Part shown: positions 1-6,744 of the stretch, piece after piece | Layout of the letters: each line of letters begins with the position of its first letter | Numbering within the stretch: the stretch's first letter is position 1 | Assembly (NCBI GenBank): GCA_900313775.1 | Contig: OMSP01000158.1 | Span: 1-13,113, forward strand | Length of the DNA stretch: 13,113 nucleotides | Reading direction: 5' to 3' | From: an uncultured Eubacteriales bacterium | GTDB lineage: Bacteria > Bacillota > Clostridia > Lachnospirales > Lachnospiraceae | The notes under the pieces: generated by a model | What the model was told of the DNA's origin: nothing | Database searches by the model: none | Seen by the model: the letters and a program-made list of their open reading frames with translations, nothing else | Translations under genes and position numbers: made by a program

Positions 1-1
1 G

Positions 2-115
2 GATTTGAACCTGGTAATGTCCGTGAAAACAGTTGGTATTACGGCGGGGGCATCCACCCCGAACTATATTATCGAGGAGGTTCAAAACTATGTCAGAAGA
101 AAAGACTTTGTTTGA
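2..115 (+). CDS. ispH: IspH C-terminus (4-hydroxy-3-methylbut-2-enyl diphosphate reductase), 5'-truncated by the window
   Basis: Reading frame 2 is open from the window edge to a TGA at 113-115 and gives the last 37 residues of a protein. They contain GITAGASTPNYIIEEV, the signature C-terminal motif of IspH/LytB, the [4Fe-4S] enzyme that makes IPP and DMAPP in the last step of the MEP pathway. Only this tail is visible, so the cluster cysteines cannot be checked. The gene overlaps the S1 start by 26 nt in a different frame, and its GAG-GAG codons double as the S1 ribosome binding site. In many Clostridia ispH and the S1 gene are adjacent or fused into one polypeptide, which supports the call. 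The assignment rests on a short but highly conserved stretch. Confidence 0.85.
   Translation, partial: DLNLVMSVKTVGITAGASTPNYIIEEVQNYVRRKDFV
74..80 (+). promoter_or_regulatory. Ribosome binding site of the S1 gene, inside ispH
   Basis: GAGGAGG ends 9 nt before the ATG at 90. It selects this ATG over an in-frame TTG at 33 that has no comparable site. It lies in codons for Glu-Glu-Val of IspH, so translation of ispH passes through the S1 initiation region, an arrangement that suggests translational coupling. Confidence 0.8.
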
Positions 116-1472
116 ACAAATGTTGGATGAAACATTTAAGCAGGTCCGCAACGGGGAAGTCGTCGATGGCGAGATCATCGATGTAAAGCCGGAGGAAGCG
201 ATCCTCAATATCGGCTACAAGTACGATGGTGTGCTTACGCGCCGCGAGTATTCGAACGACTCCGATGTCGATCTCACAGAAGTGCTGAATGTCGGTGACA
301 AGATGACAGTCAAGGTCCTTAAAGTCAACGACGGGGACGGACAGGTGGTTCTGACCTACAAGCGTCTCGCGGCCGAGAAGGGCAATGAGAAGCTTCGTGA
401 AGCCTGTGAGACCGGAGAGGTCCTGACAGCTAAGGTCACTCAGGTGCTTGGCGGTGGATTGAGTGTCGTGGTCGACGAGGCCAAGGTGTTTATCCCGGCC
501 AGTCTTGTGTCTGATACCTATGAGCGTGACCTGACCAAGTATAAGGATCAGGAGATCCAGTTTGTCATCACAGAGTTCAACCCGCGCCGCAACCGCGTCA
601 TCGGCAACCGCAAACAGCTGCTTGTCGAGGAGAAGATGAAGCGTCAGAAGGAGCTTTTCTCCAAGCTCAATGTGGGCGATGTCATCAGCGGTACAGTCAA
701 GAATATCACAGACTTCGGCGCTTTTATCGATCTGGGCGGAGCAGACGGTCTGCTTCACATTTCAGAGATGAGCTGGGGTCGCGTGGACAACCCGCGTGAT
801 CTGTTCAAGGTCGGACAGGAGCTCGATGTCCTGGTCAAGGATATCAAGGACACCAAAGTGGCTCTGAGTCTGAAGTTCCCGGAGACCAATCCGTGGATCG
901 ATGCGGAAGAGAAGTTCACACCGGGCAGCATCGTCAAAGGAAAGATCGCCCGAATGACAGACTTCGGCGCTTTCGTTGAGCTGACACCGGGCGTTGACGC
1001 TTTGCTTCATGTCTCTCAGATCTCCAAGGAGAGGATTGAGAAGCCGTCTGATGTGCTTGAACTCGGACAGGAAGTTACAGTCAAGATCGTCGACCTGAAC
1101 GCCGCGGATCATAAGATCAGCCTGAGTATGAAGTCCCTTGAGAAGGAGAACGATCTCAAGCCGATCAAGAAGGAGGAACCTGAAGAGGCGCCGGCTGAAG
1201 AGACAGCGGAAGCGCCTGTTGAGGCACCGGCAGAGGAGACGGCGGAAGCACCGGCTCCTGTCGAGGAAGCTCCTGCTGCAGAAGAAGCTCCGGCAGAGGA
1301 GACGCCGGCAGAAGAGGAAGCTCCCGTTGAGGAGGAGGCCGCAGCAGAAGAAGCTCCCGCTGAGGAAGAGGCCGCTGCAGAGGAAGCTCCCGCCGAGGAA
1401 GAGGCTCCTGCTGAAGAACCTGCAGAGGAAGAAAAAGCTGAGGAGCCTGCCGAGGAGAAGGCAGAAGAGTGA
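90..1472 (+). CDS. rpsA: 30S ribosomal protein S1-like RNA-binding protein with four S1 domains and an acidic tail
   Basis: The 460-residue product carries four S1/OB-fold RNA-binding repeats at about residues 22-92, 108-178, 196-264 and 279-350. Repeats 3 and 4 are the most canonical, with TDFGAFIDL...GLLHISEMS and TDFGAFVEL...ALLHVSQIS. Firmicute S1 homologues usually have four domains, against six in E. coli, and are thought to help mRNA binding at the ribosome. Residues about 360-460 form a low-complexity tail of Glu, Ala and Pro with a few Lys, which is unusual for the family. The start at 90 is chosen for its GAGGAGG site and because the family begins with a short acidic leader. The gene overlaps the ispH end by 26 nt and is followed by a strong terminator, so it closes that operon. 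The S1 fold is certain; whether the protein is a true ribosome component cannot be told from sequence. Confidence 0.92.
   Translation: MSEEKTLFEQMLDETFKQVRNGEVVDGEIIDVKPEEAILNIGYKYDGVLTRREYSNDSDVDLTEVLNVGDKMTVKVLKVNDGDGQVVLTYKRLAAEKGNEKLREACETGEVLTAKVTQVLGGGLSVVVDEAKVFIPASLVSDTYERDLTKYKDQEIQFVITEFNPRRNRVIGNRKQLLVEEKMKRQKELFSKLNVGDVISGTVKNITDFGAFIDLGGADGLLHISEMSWGRVDNPRDLFKVGQELDVLVKDIKDTKVALSLKFPETNPWIDAEEKFTPGSIVKGKIARMTDFGAFVELTPGVDALLHVSQISKERIEKPSDVLELGQEVTVKIVDLNAADHKISLSMKSLEKENDLKPIKKEEPEEAPAEETAEAPVEAPAEETAEAPAPVEEAPAAEEAPAEETPAEEEAPVEEEAAAEEAPAEEEAAAEEAPAEEEAPAEEPAEEEKAEEPAEEKAEE
1167..1469 (+). repeat. Imperfect tandem repeat encoding the E/A/P-rich tail of S1
   Basis: This purine-rich stretch is built from degenerate units such as GAAGAAGCTCC(G/C)GC, coding for repeated EEAPAEE and EEAAAEE blocks, most regular between about 1270 and 1430. 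It is strongly acidic and probably disordered. Its lack of stops in several frames creates long spurious ORFs on both strands. Such tracts can change length by slippage, so copy number may differ between strains. Confidence 0.8.
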
Positions 1473-1513
1473 TTCATGAAAGATGCAGTTGTGTAACTAA
1501 GTCTTAAAAGGAT

Positions 1514-1545
1514 GGAGCCATGGGTATCCGTGGCTCCGTTTTTGC
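1514..1545 (+). terminator. Intrinsic terminator after the S1 gene
   Basis: A 10-bp stem (GGAGCCATGG with CCGTGGCTCC, one G-T wobble) closes a GTAT loop and is followed by GTTTTTG and then a second T-run. It sits 41 nt after the S1 stop and 35 nt before rnfC, separating the two units. No clear promoter is visible between it and rnfC, so it could also act as a leader attenuator for rnf; simple termination is the simpler reading. Confidence 0.85.
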
Positions 1546-1579
1546 ATTTTACAGTCTGCAGGCAGAAAGGAAGATCGCA

Positions 1580-2962
1580 ATGAGGCTTGTCACATTTAAA
1601 GGGGGCGTACATCCCCCGGATGGCAAACACTGGGCGAAAGATGTGCCGATCAAGCCGGTCCTCCCGAAGGGGGATCTGGCATTCCTGCTTTCCCAGCACA
1701 TCGGCGCGCCGGCCAAACCGTTGGTAGCGGCCGGAGATCGTGTGCTCAAAGGGCAGAAGATCGCGGAGGCGGGCGGTTTCGTCTCTTCTCCGGTGTTTTC
1801 TTCCGTCTCCGGCACGGTAAAGGGGATCGAAAAGCGATTCAATGCCATCGGCACGAGAGGCGATGCCATCATCGTTGAAAATGACGGTCAATACGAAGAG
1901 GTAGATTATCCTGAAGTCAGGCCGATCGATGAGATGACCAAGGAAGAGATCATCAAGACGATCGCTGACGCCGGTGTAGTCGGCATGGGCGGTGCCGGAT
2001 TCCCGACACATGTCAAGCTCTCACCGAAGGAGCCGGATAAGATCGAGTATATCATCGCCAATTGTGCAGAATGCGAGCCCTATATCACCACGGACTACCG
2101 GCGCATGCTGGAGAATCCGGAGAAGCTGATCGCCGGTCTTAAGGTCGTGCTCAAGCTATTTGACAATGCCAAGGGTATTCTCGCAGTGGAGAACAATAAA
2201 CGCGATTGTATCGAAAAGCTCGAAGAACTGACCAGAAATATGCAGCGCATCGAAGTCGTTGCCTTAAAGACCAAATACCCGCAGGGAGCGGAGCGTTCCC
2301 TGATCTATGCGACGACCGGGCGCACGATCAATTCGACGATGCTGCCGGCGGATGCAGGATGCATCGTGGACAATGTCGAGACACTGATCGCGATCGATAA
2401 CGCCGTGAACAACGGCCGCCCCGTGACGGAACGATCCATGACCGTCACCGGCCGCGCGATCAAAAACCCGGGCAACTTCCTGGTCCCGATCGGTATGAAT
2501 CAGAGTGAGCTGATCGAGATCTGCGGCGGATTCAAAGAGGAACCGGAGAAGATCATATCCGGCGGACCGATGATGGGATTCGCTTTGTTCACGACTGATA
2601 TACCTACCACCAAGACGAGCTCATGTCTGCTCTGCCGTGTGCATGACATCATTTCGGAGCGTCCTGCGAGTGCCTGCATCAATTGCGGACGCTGCGTAGA
2701 TGTGTGTCCGAGTTTTCTCGTGCCTTCATATCTGGCTGATTTTGCGGAACATCGCCAGGCGGGAGAATTTGAAAAATGGCACGGCCTGGAATGTGTCGAA
2801 TGCGGATGCTGTTCATATACCTGCCCGGCTAAACGGCCGCTCAAGCAGGATATCGCCTCCTACAAGAAAGATGTCATGGCGATGATCCGTGAGCGTAAAG
2901 CCAAGGAGGCAAAGCAGGCAGATGAAGCTGCAGCCAAAAAGGAAGGGGGTGCTGATAAATGA
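1580..2962 (+). CDS. rnfC: RnfC, NADH-binding iron-sulfur subunit of the Rnf complex
   Basis: The 460-residue protein opens with MRLVTFKGGVHPPDGK, the typical RnfC start. It has the glycine-rich GMGGAGFPTHVKL segment (about 135-147) of the Nqo1-like NAD(H)/FMN-binding fold and NCAECEPYITTDYR just after it. Two C-x2-C-x2-C-x3-CP motifs, at C366/C369/C372/C376 and C405/C408/C411/C415, should hold two [4Fe-4S] clusters. RnfC is the peripheral cytoplasmic subunit that exchanges electrons with NAD+. The ATG at 1580 follows AAGGA with 8-nt spacing; an in-frame ATG at 1520 lies inside the terminator hairpin and is rejected. The C-terminal 25 residues are Lys/Ala/Glu rich. This is the first gene of the operon, and its stop overlaps the rnfD start by 4 nt. 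Confidence 0.96.
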   Translation: MRLVTFKGGVHPPDGKHWAKDVPIKPVLPKGDLAFLLSQHIGAPAKPLVAAGDRVLKGQKIAEAGGFVSSPVFSSVSGTVKGIEKRFNAIGTRGDAIIVENDGQYEEVDYPEVRPIDEMTKEEIIKTIADAGVVGMGGAGFPTHVKLSPKEPDKIEYIIANCAECEPYITTDYRRMLENPEKLIAGLKVVLKLFDNAKGILAVENNKRDCIEKLEELTRNMQRIEVVALKTKYPQGAERSLIYATTGRTINSTMLPADAGCIVDNVETLIAIDNAVNNGRPVTERSMTVTGRAIKNPGNFLVPIGMNQSELIEICGGFKEEPEKIISGGPMMGFALFTTDIPTTKTSSCLLCRVHDIISERPASACINCGRCVDVCPSFLVPSYLADFAEHRQAGEFEKWHGLECVECGCCSYTCPAKRPLKQDIASYKKDVMAMIRERKAKEAKQADEAAAKKEGGADK

Positions 2963-3897
2963 ATGATATGATTCATGTTTCATCGTCACCCCATGTCCGT
3001 TCCAGGATGACCACAGGCCGTCTGATGCATTTGGTGATCATCGCCCTGCTTCCGACGACGATCTTTGGTATCTATAATTTTGGGGCAAAGGCAGCCGTTG
3101 TCCTGTTGTCAACGATCATATCTTCTGTACTGACAGAGTATATCTATCAGAGAGCTATGAAGAAGACCGTGACGATCAGTGACGGATCTGCGCTCCTGAC
3201 CGGACTTCTGCTCGGTCTGAACCTCCCGTCCACCGCACCATGGTGGGTCGGAGTGCTCGGCGGCGTCTTTGCCATCCTTGTCGTCAAGCAGGTCTTCGGC
3301 GGTCTGGGACAGAACTTCATGAACCCGGCGCTCGGTGCACGGTGTTTCCTGCTGATCTCGTTTACGAGTATCATGACGAACTTCCCGCAGATCGGCGACT
3401 CCGCGGCGACACCGCTCGCGGCCCTGAAAGCCGGCGAGGCTGTCAACACCAGAGACATGCTTCTCGGATTCACGTCTGGCACCATCGGAGAGACCTCAAC
3501 GATCGCTCTGCTCGTCGGTGCCATCATACTGCTTTGGTTTGAGGTCATTGACATCGTGATCCCGGGACTTTATATACTGACATTTTTGATCTTTATCGTC
3601 ATCTTTGGCGGGCACGGACTGGATCCGACCTATATCACAGCTCAGCTGTGCGGCGGTGGACTTATGCTTGGCGCATGGTTTATGGCGACGGACTATGTCA
3701 CTTCGCCGATCACGCCGAAGGGCCGTATCATTTACGGCGTTATGCTCGGCGTACTGACCGGTCTGTTCAGGATATTCGGTTCATCTGCCGAAGGTGTGTC
3801 CTATGCGATCATCATCAGCAATGTGTTCGTTCCGTTGATCGAGAAGTATACAATCCCCAGGGCTTTCGGCTATCGGAAAGGGGGTAAGAAGTCATGA
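2959..3897 (+). CDS. rnfD: RnfD, membrane flavoprotein subunit of the Rnf complex
   Basis: This 312-residue protein of the NqrB/RnfD family contains many hydrophobic segments (for example about 23-41, 44-64, 95-110, 175-195 and several after 200) and the family motifs GLGQNFMNPALGARC and GTIGETS. The segment GDSAATPLA places Thr151 as the likely covalent FMN attachment site, matching the acceptor motif known for RnfD/NqrB. RnfD sits in the membrane and carries electrons along the ion-translocating path. The start overlaps the rnfC stop (ATGA) and has a GGAAGGGGG ribosome binding site 9 nt upstream. The gene overlaps rnfG by 4 nt. The flavinylating enzyme is probably the ApbE encoded at the other end of the operon. 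Confidence 0.96.
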   Translation: MNDMIHVSSSPHVRSRMTTGRLMHLVIIALLPTTIFGIYNFGAKAAVVLLSTIISSVLTEYIYQRAMKKTVTISDGSALLTGLLLGLNLPSTAPWWVGVLGGVFAILVVKQVFGGLGQNFMNPALGARCFLLISFTSIMTNFPQIGDSAATPLAALKAGEAVNTRDMLLGFTSGTIGETSTIALLVGAIILLWFEVIDIVIPGLYILTFLIFIVIFGGHGLDPTYITAQLCGGGLMLGAWFMATDYVTSPITPKGRIIYGVMLGVLTGLFRIFGSSAEGVSYAIIISNVFVPLIEKYTIPRAFGYRKGGKKS

Positions 3898-4496
3898 AAA
3901 ACATCTTGAAACACACAGGACTTCTGGCCGCCATCACGATCATTGCCGGACTCTGCCTCGGTCTGGTGCATGAGATCACTCTGCAGCCGATCGCCAAGGC
4001 AAAGGAAGACCAGAAGAATGCGGCGTACACGACCGTCTTTGCTGACGCCGATGATTTTACTGCCGTCGACTTCGATCAGAAGGAAGCGGATAAGGTCGCG
4101 GCGCAGTTCGGGAAATGTGTGATAGACGAAGTCGTAGAAGCCAAGAAGGGCGGAGAGACGCTCGGTTATATCATTACTGTCACGGACAGTGAAGGCTACG
4201 GCGGCGACATCCAGTTTACGGTAGGCGTCAATGCGGAAGGCTCAGTGACAGGCGTGTCATTCCTGTCGATCGCGGAGTCGCCCGGACTGGGAATGAACGC
4301 GCGCGATGACGCAAGCTTTACCAAGCAGTATACAGGCAAAGCTGTCGAAGCCTTTGAGGTCGTCAAGACAGGCGCTGAGGGCGACTCACAGATCGAAGCG
4401 CTCTCGGGTGCGACGATCACCTCCAAGGCGGTTACAGGAGGCGTCAACGCGGCTCTGGCGTATTTTAACCAGATCTTGAAAGGAGGCGTATCATGA
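3894..4496 (+). CDS. rnfG: RnfG, covalent-FMN subunit of the Rnf complex
   Basis: The 200-residue protein has one N-terminal membrane helix (about 8-27) followed by an FMN-binding domain expected outside the membrane. SGATITS at 171-177 is the canonical ApbE target motif S-G-A-T-x-T; by analogy with NqrC and RnfG, Thr176 should carry FMN through a phosphoester bond. The segment GYGGDIQFTVGVN and the AESPGLGMNA stretch are also typical of the family. The start overlaps the rnfD stop by 4 nt, implying coupled translation. RnfG and RnfD together form the flavin relay near the outer face of the membrane. Confidence 0.96.
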   Translation: MKNILKHTGLLAAITIIAGLCLGLVHEITLQPIAKAKEDQKNAAYTTVFADADDFTAVDFDQKEADKVAAQFGKCVIDEVVEAKKGGETLGYIITVTDSEGYGGDIQFTVGVNAEGSVTGVSFLSIAESPGLGMNARDDASFTKQYTGKAVEAFEVVKTGAEGDSQIEALSGATITSKAVTGGVNAALAYFNQILKGGVS

Positions 4497-5248
4497 ATAA
4501 ATACTCAGAACGTCTCTATAACGGACTTATCAAAGAGAATCCGACCACAGTCATGATGCTGGGTATGTGTCCGACACTGGCCACGACGACATCTGCCATC
4601 AATGGTCTCGGAATGGGACTGTGTACGCTGGTCGTGCTGGTACTCTCCAATGTCGTGATATCACTGCTCAGAAAGATCATTCCGGATGAGGTGCGTATAC
4701 CGGCCTTTATCGTTGTGATCGCATCGCTTGTGACGATCGTACAGTTCCTTATGGAAGGGTATTTCCCGGCATTGAGCCAGTCGCTCGGAGTCTATATTCC
4801 GCTGATCGTCGTCAACTGTATCATCCTGGGCCGTGCGGAGGCCTATGCCTCCAAGCATTCGGTAGGGCTTTCAATGTTTGACGGTATCGGTATGGGACTC
4901 GGATTTACGATCGCTCTGACGATCCTCGGCGCGATCCGCGAGCTGTTCGGTAACGGTACGATCGCCGGGGCACAGATCATGCCCAAGAGTTATGTGCCGA
5001 TCTCGATCTTCGTACTGCAGCCGGGAGCGTTCTTCGTGCTGGCGATCCTGATCGCGGTCATGACCAAGATCTTATCCCGCCCGAAGAAAGTCAAGACATC
5101 GGAAGAGTCAGCTCACGATCCCGCAACCTGTGAACCGGCGGATTGTGCCGGATGCGCAAGTAAAGGCAGCTGCGGTAAGCAGATCTTTGCGGAGACAGTC
5201 AAGGCGGGAGTCAAAGATGCTCAGGGAAACGGAGGTGACGAGGCATGA
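4493..5248 (+). CDS. rnfE: RnfE, integral membrane subunit of the Rnf complex, with a Cys-rich C-terminal extension
   Basis: The first ~198 residues are a normal NqrD/RnfE membrane core, with GLIKENPTTVMMLGMCPTLA near the N-terminus and VVNCIILGRAEAYASKH in mid-protein. Cys26 and Cys109 match the pair that, with two cysteines of RnfA, is known to hold an intramembrane iron-sulfur cluster in Rnf/Nqr. Residues about 199-251 form a hydrophilic extension with four cysteines in the spacing C213-x4-C218-x2-C221-x5-C227, absent from the short classical RnfE of roughly 200 residues. Start choice is clear: AAAGGAGG ends 6 nt before the ATG, which overlaps the rnfG stop. The tail coding sequence also carries the rnfA ribosome binding site. 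Confidence 0.95.
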   Translation: MNKYSERLYNGLIKENPTTVMMLGMCPTLATTTSAINGLGMGLCTLVVLVLSNVVISLLRKIIPDEVRIPAFIVVIASLVTIVQFLMEGYFPALSQSLGVYIPLIVVNCIILGRAEAYASKHSVGLSMFDGIGMGLGFTIALTILGAIRELFGNGTIAGAQIMPKSYVPISIFVLQPGAFFVLAILIAVMTKILSRPKKVKTSEESAHDPATCEPADCAGCASKGSCGKQIFAETVKAGVKDAQGNGGDEA

Positions 5249-5823
5249 AAGAATTATTATTGATCGCAGTAAGCGCAGCCATCGTCAACAATGTCGTCTT
5301 CAGTCAGTTCCTCGGTATCTGCCCGTTCGTCGGTGTGTCGAAGAGGACAGACCAGGCAGCCGGTATGGGTGCGGCGGTCATCTTCGTACTCACGATATCC
5401 TCGCTTGTAGCGGAACTGCTGTACCGGTTCATACTGGTGCCGCTGCATTTCCAGTATCTGGAGACGATCGTCTTCATCCTGGTCATCGCAGCAATGGTGC
5501 AGTTTGTGGAAATGTTCCTCAAAAAGGCGGTTCCCTCTCTGTACCGGGCGCTCGGCGTATATCTGCCTCTGATCACGACCAACTGTGCCGTGCTCGGCGT
5601 GGCGCTCAACAATGTGGACAAATATGACTATGGTATCCTTGCGGGTACGGTCAACGGATTCGCAACGGCGATCGGTTTCGCCCTTGCTTTGGTTTTGATG
5701 GCCGGCATCCGCGAGAAGATCGAGTACAACGATATTCCGAAGCCATTCCGGGGTACAGCTATCGTCCTGGTGACATCAGGTCTGATGGCTATCGCCTTCA
5801 TCGGCTTTTCGGGCATTATTTGA
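5245..5823 (+). CDS. rnfA: RnfA, integral membrane subunit of the Rnf complex
   Basis: This 192-residue NqrE/RnfA-family protein has about six hydrophobic segments. NNVVFSQFLGICPFVGVSK near the N-terminus and ITTNCAVLGVAL in the middle supply Cys26 and Cys114, the counterparts of the RnfE pair that bind the intramembrane iron-sulfur cluster. RnfA and RnfE are paralogues that insert in opposite orientations and form the core of the ion-translocating unit. The length is normal for the family. The ATG overlaps the rnfE stop by 4 nt and follows GGAGGTG with 7-nt spacing. The coupled ion (Na+ or H+) cannot be decided from the sequence by eye. Confidence 0.96.
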   Translation: MKELLLIAVSAAIVNNVVFSQFLGICPFVGVSKRTDQAAGMGAAVIFVLTISSLVAELLYRFILVPLHFQYLETIVFILVIAAMVQFVEMFLKKAVPSLYRALGVYLPLITTNCAVLGVALNNVDKYDYGILAGTVNGFATAIGFALALVLMAGIREKIEYNDIPKPFRGTAIVLVTSGLMAIAFIGFSGII

Positions 5824-5838
5824 AAGGAGGAATAGGCT

Positions 5839-6723
5839 ATGTCAATGACAGCTGTATTATTGGCGGCAGTAGTCGTCGGCGGCACAGGCATTTTCATCGG
5901 ATTATTCCTCGGACTTGCCGGAAAGAAGTTTGCCGTTGAAGTAGATGAAAAGGAAGCGGCAGTTCTGGATGCGCTGCCGGGCAATAACTGCGGCGGATGC
6001 GGTTATCCCGGATGTTCGGGCCTGGCAGCTGCGATCGCCAAGGGTGAGGCACCAGTCGGAGCTTGTCCTGTCGGAGGAGCACCTGTGGCAGCCCGCATCG
6101 GAGCCATCATGGGAGTGGAAGCGGATGCCGGCACCAAAATGGTCGCTTTTGTCAAATGCTCGGGCACCGGCGATGAGGCCAACGAGAGCTTCAGCTACTA
6201 TGGTGTTTGCGACTGCCGGATGATGAAATATGTCCAGAACAACGGCCCGAAGGCCTGCAATTTCGGCTGCCTGGGCTATGGTTCCTGCGTGGAAGTCTGT
6301 CCGTTTGACGCTATTCATATCGTAGATGAGATCGCACTGGTCGACCGCGAAGCCTGTAAGGGCTGTCAGAAATGTGTGGCGGTCTGCCCGCAGCATATCA
6401 TCGAGATGGTGCCTTACGATCAGAAATGGATGGTCCAGTGCAACAACCACGAGAAGGGCAAACAGGTCCGGACCGAATGCAAAGCCGGCTGCATCAGCTG
6501 CGGTCTTTGCGTGAAGAACTGCAAATTCGATGCGATCAGCATTGACAGCGATCTGGCTCATATAGATGTGGAAAAATGCATCGGCTGCGGCGCCTGTGCA
6601 AGGGCTTGTCCTCGCAGGATCATTCGCATGACCAAGGACGGATCAGCGCCCGAAGTCAAAAAACCGGTAAAAAAAGCCCCCGCCAAGGCGGAGGCCAAAG
6701 AATCGGAAAAAGAGGCGCCATAA
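5839..6723 (+). CDS. rnfB: RnfB, ferredoxin-accepting multi-cluster subunit of the Rnf complex
   Basis: The 294-residue protein starts with a membrane helix (about 5-28), then an Fe-S domain with C51, C54, C59 and C76 (NCGGCGYPGCSG...GACPVGG). Ferredoxin-type motifs follow at C140/C144/C150/C154, C173/C176/C179/C183, C218/C221/C224/C228 and C247/C250/C253/C257, consistent with about five [4Fe-4S] clusters. This matches the long clostridial RnfB, which takes electrons from reduced ferredoxin and passes them into the complex. The last ~30 residues are a Lys/Ala/Pro/Glu tail whose coding DNA also holds the apparent apbE terminator. RnfB follows rnfA after a 15-nt gap with an AAAGGAGG site 8 nt from the ATG. 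It is the last operon gene; no + strand terminator was found after it. Confidence 0.96.
   Translation: MSMTAVLLAAVVVGGTGIFIGLFLGLAGKKFAVEVDEKEAAVLDALPGNNCGGCGYPGCSGLAAAIAKGEAPVGACPVGGAPVAARIGAIMGVEADAGTKMVAFVKCSGTGDEANESFSYYGVCDCRMMKYVQNNGPKACNFGCLGYGSCVEVCPFDAIHIVDEIALVDREACKGCQKCVAVCPQHIIEMVPYDQKWMVQCNNHEKGKQVRTECKAGCISCGLCVKNCKFDAISIDSDLAHIDVEKCIGCGACARACPRRIIRMTKDGSAPEVKKPVKKAPAKAEAKESEKEAP
6669..6696 (-). terminator. Probable apbE terminator embedded in the 3' end of rnfB
   Basis: Read on the - strand, the RNA forms a 9-bp stem (GCCTCCGCC with GGCGGGGGC, one G-U wobble) followed at once by seven U. The inner C-G pair may open to leave a 4-nt loop. On the + strand the wobble becomes a C-A mismatch and the T-run becomes an A-run, so the structure is strand-specific. 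It lies about 50 nt past the apbE stop, inside codons for the Lys/Ala tail of RnfB. Confidence 0.75.
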
Positions 6724-6744
6724 GACTTATTCGGTATCAGGACA

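Noticed and set aside
33..89. In-frame TTG start 19 codons upstream for S1
   Set aside because: This stretch is the coding region for the conserved IspH C-terminus in another frame, and the GAGGAGG site points to the ATG at 90.
1138..1479. Arg-rich + strand frame inside the S1 tail
   Set aside because: It is an alternate-frame reading of the purine-rich repeat within a clear S1 gene.
1520..1579. In-frame ATG start 20 codons upstream for rnfC
   Set aside because: It lies within the terminator hairpin, and the family's conserved N-terminus begins at 1580.
1109..2011. 300-codon open frame on the - strand across the S1 tail and rnfC start
   Set aside because: It is antisense to two confident genes and its Ser/Ala-rich product is the mirror of the E/A/P repeat; it spans the terminator and has no family motif.
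5902..6561. 219-codon - strand frame opposite rnfB
   Set aside because: rnfB is certain from its cysteine motifs; the antisense frame has no recognisable protein.
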